54,036 bases of DNA from Mycolicibacterium hodleri (GTDB lineage: Bacteria > Actinomycetota > Actinomycetes > Mycobacteriales > Mycobacteriaceae), in assembly GCF_025822245.1 (NCBI RefSeq), contig NZ_JACKTL010000009.1, positions 1 through 54,036 on the forward strand. The letters run 5' to 3'. Positions 48,897 to 54,036 of the stretch are shown here, in pieces. The notes below the pieces were generated by a model. It was not told the DNA's origin, did not search any database, and saw only the letters and a program-made list of their open reading frames with translations. Both the position numbers and the translations under genes were made by a program. Position 1 is the stretch's first letter, and every line of letters begins with the position of its first letter.

Positions 48897-50976
48897 TGCT
48901 CGCCAGCGCGAAGGGCAGCACTTCCGACGCGCCCGCGGACCTGACGACACGCGCGGCCATCGTGATCGTCCACCCGGTGTCGGTCATGTCGTCGACCAGT
49001 AGCACCGGTCCGCCGGCGTCGGCGATCACGGACGGATCGGGGGCCAGCCAGGCACCGTGCAGTGCCGCGACCCGGTACGCGGAGTTGGCCGCGGTCACCG
49101 GGCGGCGCTCCGGCGCGTACTGCAGCGTGCCCAGATCGGTCAGCCGCCCGAGGCGAGCCAGTTCGCGGGCCAGCGAGCGGATCAGCACGGGATGGCGTTC
49201 GGAGTCCATCGCCAGCACCGCGGTCGGCCGCGTCGACCAGTCCCACGACGCCAGCACCTTGACCGCCGCCTGCACCACCTCCGCGGGCACCTCGGCGTCC
49301 GGCTCGTCGAGCAGTCGCCGCAACCGGGCACCCCATCCGAGATCGGTCAGCCTGCCGATCACCCTGCCAGGTGCGGGACCGTCACCGATCTTGCCGCTCA
49401 GGTTGACGCCCAACTTCGCCAAACCGGACGGCCACTGCTTGCGGGGGGCGATCTCGACGCCCGGGCGCATCAGACGCTGGCGGGTGTCCTCGGCCGAGGA
49501 CGGATCGACCGAAGCGTCGTACTGCTTGCCGGTGCAGTTGTCGCAGCGACCGCACCGTTCACCCTCGGCGAGCTCCGGATCGTCGAGCTGGCCCCGTAGG
49601 AACGCCATCCGGCAGCCGTCGGTCACCTGGTAGTCCAGCATGGCCTGCTGCTCGCGCTTGCGTGCCTCGTCGAGCTTTCGATACCGCGCCTCGTCGTACT
49701 CCCACGGCACGCCGGTGCCGATCCAGCCGCCCTTCACGCGCCGCACCGCCCCGTCGACGTCGAGCACCTTCAGCACCATCTCCAGCCGGGTCCGCCCCAG
49801 ATCCACCAGCGGCTCCAGCGCCGGCGTCGACTGCGGCCGCTCGGACTCGAGGGCGTCGATCACGTTGCGCACCATGGCTTCCGACGGGAACGCCACCGAC
49901 GAGAAGTAACGCCAGACGTCCTGGTCTTCGTGGCCAGGCAGAAGCACCACCTCGGCACTGGCCGTCGACCGGCCCGCACGGCCGACCTGCTGGTAGTAGG
50001 CGATGGGCGAGGACGGGGCACCCAGGTGGACGACGAACCCGAGGTCGGGTTTGTCGAAGCCCATGCCGAGTGCCGAGGTGGCGATCAGCGCCTTGACGCG
50101 GTTGTCCAACAGGTCTGCCTCGAGTTGCTCGCGCTCCGAGGTCTCGGTGGCTCCGGTGTAGGAGGCCACCGGGTGCCCCTGGTCACGCAACAGCGCAGCG
50201 ACGTCGTTGGCCTGGGCCACGGTCAGCGTGTAGACGATGCCCGAACCCGGCAGCGAATCTATGTGCGCGGCAAGCCAAGCCGCGCGCTGGGCGGGGTTGC
50301 CGGCCTTGACCACCGACAACCGCAGCGACTCGCGGTCCAACCCTCCGCGGAGCACCAGGGTGTCCTGACCGCCGACCCCGAGCTGACTCGCCACGTCGTC
50401 GACGACGCGGTCGTTGGCGGTGGCCGTCGTGGCCAGCACCGGCACGTCGGTGCCCAGTTCGGCGATCAGCGTGCGAATGCGCCGGTAGTCCGGCCGGAAG
50501 TCGTGGCCCCAGTCCGACACGCAATGCGCCTCGTCGACGACGACGAGGCCGGCGTCGTGCGCCAGGGCGGGCAGTACCTGGTCGCGAAAGTCCGGATTGT
50601 TCAACCGCTCCGGGCTCACCAGCAGGACGTCGAGGTCACCACCCCGCACTCGCTCGTGGATCTCGGCCCAGTCGGTGACGTTGCTCGAGTTGATGGTGGC
50701 CGCCCGCACGCCGGCACGGTCGGCCGCCTGCACCTGGTTGCGCATCAGCGCCAGCAGCGGCGAGACGATGACCGTGGGCCCGTGCCCGCTGGCGCGCAGC
50801 AACTTGGCCGCGATGAAGTACACCGCCGACTTGCCCCATCCGGTGCGTTGCACGACGAGGGCGCGGCGGCGCTGCACGACGAGCGCCTCGATGGCCGTCC
50901 ACTGGTCGTCGCGCAGGACGGCCTGCGGACCGGCCAACTGCTCGAGGATCGTCTGCGCCTGCTCGCGGGTGGCCAT
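48889..50976 (-). CDS. RecQ-like DNA helicase with C-terminal phosphoribosyltransferase-like domain
   Basis: The 695-residue SF2 helicase has the Walker A QRTGWGKSAVYF, DEAH box VVVDEAHCVSDWGHDFRPDYR, ATTATAN, and motif VI QQVGRAGRS. A four-Cys zinc module follows (CRMAFLRG then CGRCDNC). The C-terminal third departs from RecQ: it ends with PVLLVDDMTDTGWT, the PRPP-loop signature of phosphoribosyltransferases (ComF-like). Unwinding of recombination or repair intermediates is expected. ATG at 50976 (MATREQAQ) is chosen; ATG at 50985 adds three residues. No clear ribosome binding site. I recall similar proteins in rapid-growing mycobacteria but not in M. tuberculosis. Confidence 0.9.
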   Translation of the reverse strand: MATREQAQTILEQLAGPQAVLRDDQWTAIEALVVQRRRALVVQRTGWGKSAVYFIAAKLLRASGHGPTVIVSPLLALMRNQVQAADRAGVRAATINSSNVTDWAEIHERVRGGDLDVLLVSPERLNNPDFRDQVLPALAHDAGLVVVDEAHCVSDWGHDFRPDYRRIRTLIAELGTDVPVLATTATANDRVVDDVASQLGVGGQDTLVLRGGLDRESLRLSVVKAGNPAQRAAWLAAHIDSLPGSGIVYTLTVAQANDVAALLRDQGHPVASYTGATETSEREQLEADLLDNRVKALIATSALGMGFDKPDLGFVVHLGAPSSPIAYYQQVGRAGRSTASAEVVLLPGHEDQDVWRYFSSVAFPSEAMVRNVIDALESERPQSTPALEPLVDLGRTRLEMVLKVLDVDGAVRRVKGGWIGTGVPWEYDEARYRKLDEARKREQQAMLDYQVTDGCRMAFLRGQLDDPELAEGERCGRCDNCTGKQYDASVDPSSAEDTRQRLMRPGVEIAPRKQWPSGLAKLGVNLSGKIGDGPAPGRVIGRLTDLGWGARLRRLLDEPDAEVPAEVVQAAVKVLASWDWSTRPTAVLAMDSERHPVLIRSLARELARLGRLTDLGTLQYAPERRPVTAANSAYRVAALHGAWLAPDPSVIADAGGPVLLVDDMTDTGWTITMAARVVRSAGASEVLPFALASTS

Positions 50977-51007
50977 GCCGTACATCGTGCCCGTACGGTC
51001 CGACGCC

Positions 51008-52192
51008 CTAGCGGCCGAGGCAGCGCCGAAGGGCTGCGGTGAGGTTGTTCGCCCGGTGATCACGCGGTGCGATGAGGTTGTTGACGTAGCCGAAGCCCGT
51101 CTTGCTGTCGGCGTCCGCGAAGCCCAGGCTGCCGCTGGCACCGTCGTGGCCGAACGACGAGTCCGACACCAGAGGACGGAACGGGATGCCGTTGACCAGG
51201 AATCCCGTCGAGAATCGGATCCCCGGCGGGCTGAGCGCAGCGGACCACCCCTTCCCCACCGAGCGCACCGTGACCGCGTCGGCGATCGACGCTTCGGACA
51301 GCAGCGGCGCACCGGTCAGGGGTGCCACGGCCGAGGCGTAGATCGTCGCCAGGGCACGGGCATCGAGGATCGCATTGGCTGCCGGGATCTGCGCGGCGTG
51401 GACGGCCTCGGTGTTGAAGTCGCCCGCGCACCCGTCGATCAGTGAGAACGGAAACGCCGAACCCAGGGTGACGGCGCGCACCGCCGGCGCCTTCCCGATA
51501 CGGCTCAGGATCGTGGGCATCGCTCGGTACGCGGTCCTGAGCACCCGCGACCGCGGCGCGTGCATCCTGGCCACCCGGTGCTCGAGGTTCGACGGCAACC
51601 CGATCCACGCGTTCACGCCGAGCTCGTCGGTGAAGTTCGCGGCGAGCAGTTCGCCCGGCATCATGCCGGTGGCACGGTGCAATATCTCGCCGGTGAGCCA
51701 GCCGAACGTCAGCGCGTGATAGGCGAACGCGGTGCCCGGCGTCCAGAGCGGACGCTGATCCTCGATGGCGCGGATCACCGGATCCCAGGCCAGCACGTCG
51801 GCCAGGGTGAGATCGGCGTCCAACGCCATCAGGCCCGCCCTGTGTGCGAAGACGTCGCGAATCACGATGTCCTGCTTGCCGCGAGCGGCGAACTCCGGCC
51901 ACACCGACGCGACGGGGGCGTCGAAGTCGAGCAGTCCGCGCTGATGTGCGAGATGACCGCACAGTGCCATCAGACCCTTGGATATCGAGAAACCAACGGT
52001 GAGAGTGTCTGCCGTCCAAGGTCTTCCGGTGGTCGCGTCCGCGACGCCACCGTGTAGGTCGACCACGAGTCGGCCGTCGTGGTGCACCGCACACGCTGCG
52101 CCGATCTCCGGGCCGCGACGAAAGTTCTCGGCGAACGCGTCCGCGACGGGCCCGAAGCCCTCGTCGGCGAACCCGGGGAAGTCAGTACGCAT
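51008..52192 (-). CDS. Beta-lactamase-family serine hydrolase (esterase type)
   Basis: The 394-residue protein (start MRTDFPGF) has the SxxK motif SISK at residues 69-72, a Tyr at 158 in AYHALTFGW that fills the YxN-type position, and SFGHDGASGSLGF near the C terminus. The set is typical of class C-like esterases (EstB/LipL type) rather than true beta-lactamases. No signal peptide is seen, so it is probably cytoplasmic or membrane-associated. Substrate is unknown. The start overlaps the end of the upstream TIGR03943-family gene by 11 bp. ATG at 52225 would lengthen the overlap. Confidence 0.87.
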   Translation of the reverse strand: MRTDFPGFADEGFGPVADAFAENFRRGPEIGAACAVHHDGRLVVDLHGGVADATTGRPWTADTLTVGFSISKGLMALCGHLAHQRGLLDFDAPVASVWPEFAARGKQDIVIRDVFAHRAGLMALDADLTLADVLAWDPVIRAIEDQRPLWTPGTAFAYHALTFGWLTGEILHRATGMMPGELLAANFTDELGVNAWIGLPSNLEHRVARMHAPRSRVLRTAYRAMPTILSRIGKAPAVRAVTLGSAFPFSLIDGCAGDFNTEAVHAAQIPAANAILDARALATIYASAVAPLTGAPLLSEASIADAVTVRSVGKGWSAALSPPGIRFSTGFLVNGIPFRPLVSDSSFGHDGASGSLGFADADSKTGFGYVNNLIAPRDHRANNLTAALRRCLGR

Positions 52193-52895
52193 ACGTGTTG
52201 GCCGGTTTGTCGACTGGTGTGACACTCGTGACCGTCATGGTCGGGATGTACCCGTCATCTGCATGGGACGACCCTGGCACGATCTGACCTTCGATCCGCA
52301 GCCAGGTGTCCTCCGGATGGTCGGCGGCGGACGTGACCGCGGGTCCGGTCAGGTGGATGCGCGCGAGCTGTGCGTCGGCCGCGCAGCAGACGATGACCAC
52401 CCGCCCGAGGTCGACCCCGTCGGAGTGGTGCAGCGTGAATCCGGTGAGCGTGATGGACCGTCCGACAAGCGAATTCGTCGAGTCGGCCGCCGCCCGCATG
52501 ACCACTTCGGGCAGGGAGACCGTGGGTGCGTCACCGGCAGGCAGCGGCGGGAAGGCGCGCGGCTGGGGCGCAGTGACCGCGGCCGGCGTGGCGCCACGGG
52601 CGTCCAGCGCCGGAGGGACGACGAAGGCGACCATCGCGATGGGGATCAGCAGCAGCCAGCCAAGCCACGGCTGGTGTCGATGCCCGTGCTCGTGGTCGTG
52701 GTCATGGTCGTCTCGTGCCGACCGCAGGTCGCGCACGACGGACACCACCCCGAGCGTCACCAGTACGGCCGCCGAGACGGCCAGCCACGGCAGCAGCCCC
52801 GGCCGCACGTAGTTCAGGTAGGTGCCCTTGACCAACATCACCGCGGTGCTCAGACCGACCAGCAGCAGCACCACGTTCTGGGTGCCCCGGCTCAC
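52182..52895 (-). CDS. TIGR03943-family membrane protein with His-rich loop
   Basis: The 237-residue protein has two N-terminal helices (VVLLLVGLSTAVMLVKG; LPWLAVSAAVLVTLGVVSVV), then a His/Asp-rich loop DDHDHDHEHGHRHQ, a third helix (LGWLLLIPIAMVAFVVPPAL), and an extracytoplasmic domain with VVIVCCAADAQLARIHL. This is the actinobacterial/Bacillus YcgQ-like family (TIGR03943), almost always beside a DUF318 permease, as here (GTGA overlap with the gene before it). The His-rich loop suggests binding of zinc, nickel or cobalt. Function is unknown; an accessory role for the permease is inferred. Confidence 0.85.
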   Translation of the reverse strand: MSRGTQNVVLLLVGLSTAVMLVKGTYLNYVRPGLLPWLAVSAAVLVTLGVVSVVRDLRSARDDHDHDHEHGHRHQPWLGWLLLIPIAMVAFVVPPALDARGATPAAVTAPQPRAFPPLPAGDAPTVSLPEVVMRAAADSTNSLVGRSITLTGFTLHHSDGVDLGRVVIVCCAADAQLARIHLTGPAVTSAADHPEDTWLRIEGQIVPGSSHADDGYIPTMTVTSVTPVDKPANTYAY

Positions 52896-53884
52896 GAGCC
52901 ACCGCCCAGGATCGCCAGCCCGACGACGGTCGCGACGACGCTGGCCACCACCAACGTGGCCGGGCCGAAGCGCAGCGCGAAGGCGCGGCCGAACATGCCC
53001 GCCTGCATCGCGGCCAACTTCACGTCGAACGCCGGTCCGACGACGAGGAACACCAGTCGCGGCACCAGCGGAACCATCGTCAGGCTCGCGACGACGAACG
53101 CGTCGGCCTCCGAGCACAGCGCCAGGACCACCGCGAGGAGCGCCATGGTGACGACCCCGACGAGGAGGTTGCCTGCCAGGTGCTCGAACATCCACGCCGG
53201 CACCAGCACGTGCAGCGCCGCCGCGGCGGCCGCCCCCACCACCAGGTAGGACGCGGCCTGCAGGAAGTCGTGTCGCGCCGCCTCGGTGAACACCACCCAC
53301 CGCGACGAGCCGTCCGGCGCGGCCTCGGGCAGGTCGCGGGTCACCCACACGGCCTTGCCGAATCGCGACCACAGCAGTCCCATGACGACGGCGGTCACCA
53401 GTGAGGCGACGCAGCGGGCGAGCACCATCGCGGGCTGGCCCGGGAACGCCACGGCCGTCGCGACGAGCACCACCGGGTTGATCGCCGGCGCCGACAGCAT
53501 GAACGTCAGGGCGGCCGCGCCGTTCGTGCCGGGCCCGAACAGCCTGCGAGCCACCGGAACCGAGCCGCATTCACATCCCGGCAGGGCGGCACCGCCGACG
53601 CCGGCTACCGCAACGGCCAGGGCAGGCCGACGCGGCAGCCAACGTCGTAGCCGCTCGGCGCTGACGAACGCGGCGATCAACCCGCTGACCACTACGCCGA
53701 GTACCAGGAACGGGAGGGCCTGGACGAACACCCCGCAGAACACGGTCGCGGCGGTGCGCAGCCCGGAATTGTCCGCGACGAACTCGCTGACCACCCCGGC
53801 GGACGTCGCCAGCGCGATGAGGCCGAGCAGCAGAACCTCGAGGGAACCGACGCGTCGTCGACTCTGGGGAGGGGCCGAAGTCAC
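52892..53884 (-). CDS. DUF318/UPF0718 family permease
   Basis: The 330-residue permease has about eight membrane helices in two halves, with the family motif ALPGCECGSVPVARRLFGPG and SAPAINPVVLVATAVAF in the first, and ALCSEADAFVVASLTMVPL in the second. The CEC cysteines and the central Glu are typical of PF03773, which includes the organoarsenical exporter ArsP; the actinobacterial TIGR03943-linked members have no proven substrate. GTG start (MTSAPPQS). It heads the permease/TIGR03943/serine-hydrolase series on this strand. Confidence 0.88.
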   Translation of the reverse strand: MTSAPPQSRRRVGSLEVLLLGLIALATSAGVVSEFVADNSGLRTAATVFCGVFVQALPFLVLGVVVSGLIAAFVSAERLRRWLPRRPALAVAVAGVGGAALPGCECGSVPVARRLFGPGTNGAAALTFMLSAPAINPVVLVATAVAFPGQPAMVLARCVASLVTAVVMGLLWSRFGKAVWVTRDLPEAAPDGSSRWVVFTEAARHDFLQAASYLVVGAAAAAALHVLVPAWMFEHLAGNLLVGVVTMALLAVVLALCSEADAFVVASLTMVPLVPRLVFLVVGPAFDVKLAAMQAGMFGRAFALRFGPATLVVASVVATVVGLAILGGGS

Positions 53885-53891
53885 GGCCCCA

Positions 53892-53915
53892 TCCTGCCTG
53901 GCGTTTCTGGCAGGA
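53892..53915 (-). terminator. Short hairpin between the permease and aldolase genes
   Basis: TCCTGCC (53892-53898) and GGCAGGA (53909-53915) form a 7-bp stem with a 10-nt loop, starting 8 bp after the aldolase stop codon on the minus strand. There is no T-tract. It may weakly separate the aldolase gene from the permease gene. Confidence 0.4.
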
Positions 53916-53923
53916 CGGTTCGA

Positions 53924-54036
53924 CTACGCGGTGGTGGCGGCGTCCTGTTCGCGTTTGATTTCCAGGGCGATGTCGATGAGTTGGTCTTCCTGGCCGCCGA
54001 TGAGTTTGCGTTGCCCGGCGCGGTGCAGCAGCTGAT
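53924..54036 (-). CDS. C-terminal end of a 4-hydroxy-2-oxovalerate aldolase-like protein (truncated)
   Basis: Only the last 37 residues lie in the window: [18 protein letters not shown], then [12 protein letters not shown], and a short tail ending TTA-stop. The [15 protein letters not shown] pattern is characteristic of the C terminus of DmpG/BphI/HsaF-type 4-hydroxy-2-oxovalerate aldolases, which cleave the meta-cleavage product to pyruvate and an aldehyde in aromatic or sterol-ring degradation. The identification is from this short segment only. The gene continues beyond the right edge. Confidence 0.7.
   Translation of the reverse strand, partial: QLLHRAGQRKLIGGQEDQLIDIALEIKREQDAATTA

Overview
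This is a high-GC chromosomal segment from a mycobacterium, most likely a rapid-growing Mycolicibacterium-type species. The strongest evidence is the mycolyl-arabinogalactan-peptidoglycan assembly block glf-glfT2-PAP2-ubiA-aftB-Ag85/MPT51-Culp6-fadD32-pks13-accD4, in the same order as M. tuberculosis Rv3809c to Rv3799c. Comparisons with M. tuberculosis gene names and lengths are from memory of those families; no search was run.

Layout. (1) 1-4.0 kb: the C-terminal end of an unidentified membrane protein, an ImmA/IrrE-type metallopeptidase coupled to a seven-helix membrane protein, and convergent to them espR and an Rv3847-like gene. (2) 3.65-4.44 kb: a nickel superoxide dismutase (sodN) divergent from its maturation protease (sodX), where M. 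tuberculosis carries sodA. (3) 5.0-7.3 kb: rhodanese, a DUF4328 membrane protein and glpQ1. (4) 7.3-11 kb: an iron-related block with bfrB, an LCP-family cell-wall ligase, a CPBP protease and a DUF2470 protein, with IdeR-like iron boxes upstream of bfrB and of the DUF2470 gene. (5) 11-16 kb: pheA, a phosphoglycerate mutase-like gene, a Cys-rich small protein, a zincin metallopeptidase, a septum-formation-family protein and serS. (6) 16-21.3 kb: DUF5718, MOSC and SDR genes, a PH-like small protein, an MBL-fold/Rieske protein and an APH-like kinase. (7) 21.4-26.3 kb: two tandem PlsC acyltransferases, a HAD phosphatase, an Rv3811-like PGRP/LGFP protein and erp with its pentapeptide repeat array. 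(8) 26.5-47 kb: the cell-wall block. Galactan is built by Glf and GlfT2, decaprenyl-phosphoryl arabinose precursors by UbiA and the neighbouring PAP2 protein, arabinan is capped by AftB, mycolic acids are made by AccD4, FadD32 and Pks13, and mycolates are transferred by Ag85 proteins. (9) 47-54 kb: an accessory tail with a 102-bp exact tandem duplication, a split DUF222/HNH (13E12-type) gene, a RecQ-like helicase with a phosphoribosyltransferase-like tail, a serine hydrolase, a TIGR03943/DUF318 permease pair with a His-rich loop, and the C-terminal end of a 4-hydroxy-2-oxovalerate aldolase-like gene.

Genes are packed tightly. Many same-strand neighbours overlap by 4 bp (ATGA, GTGA or TTGA), implying translational coupling, and three convergent pairs overlap through a shared 4-bp complementary stop motif. 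The least explained parts are the ImmA-like protease/membrane protein pair beside espR, the sodA-to-sodN replacement, and the duplicated, split 13E12-type locus.
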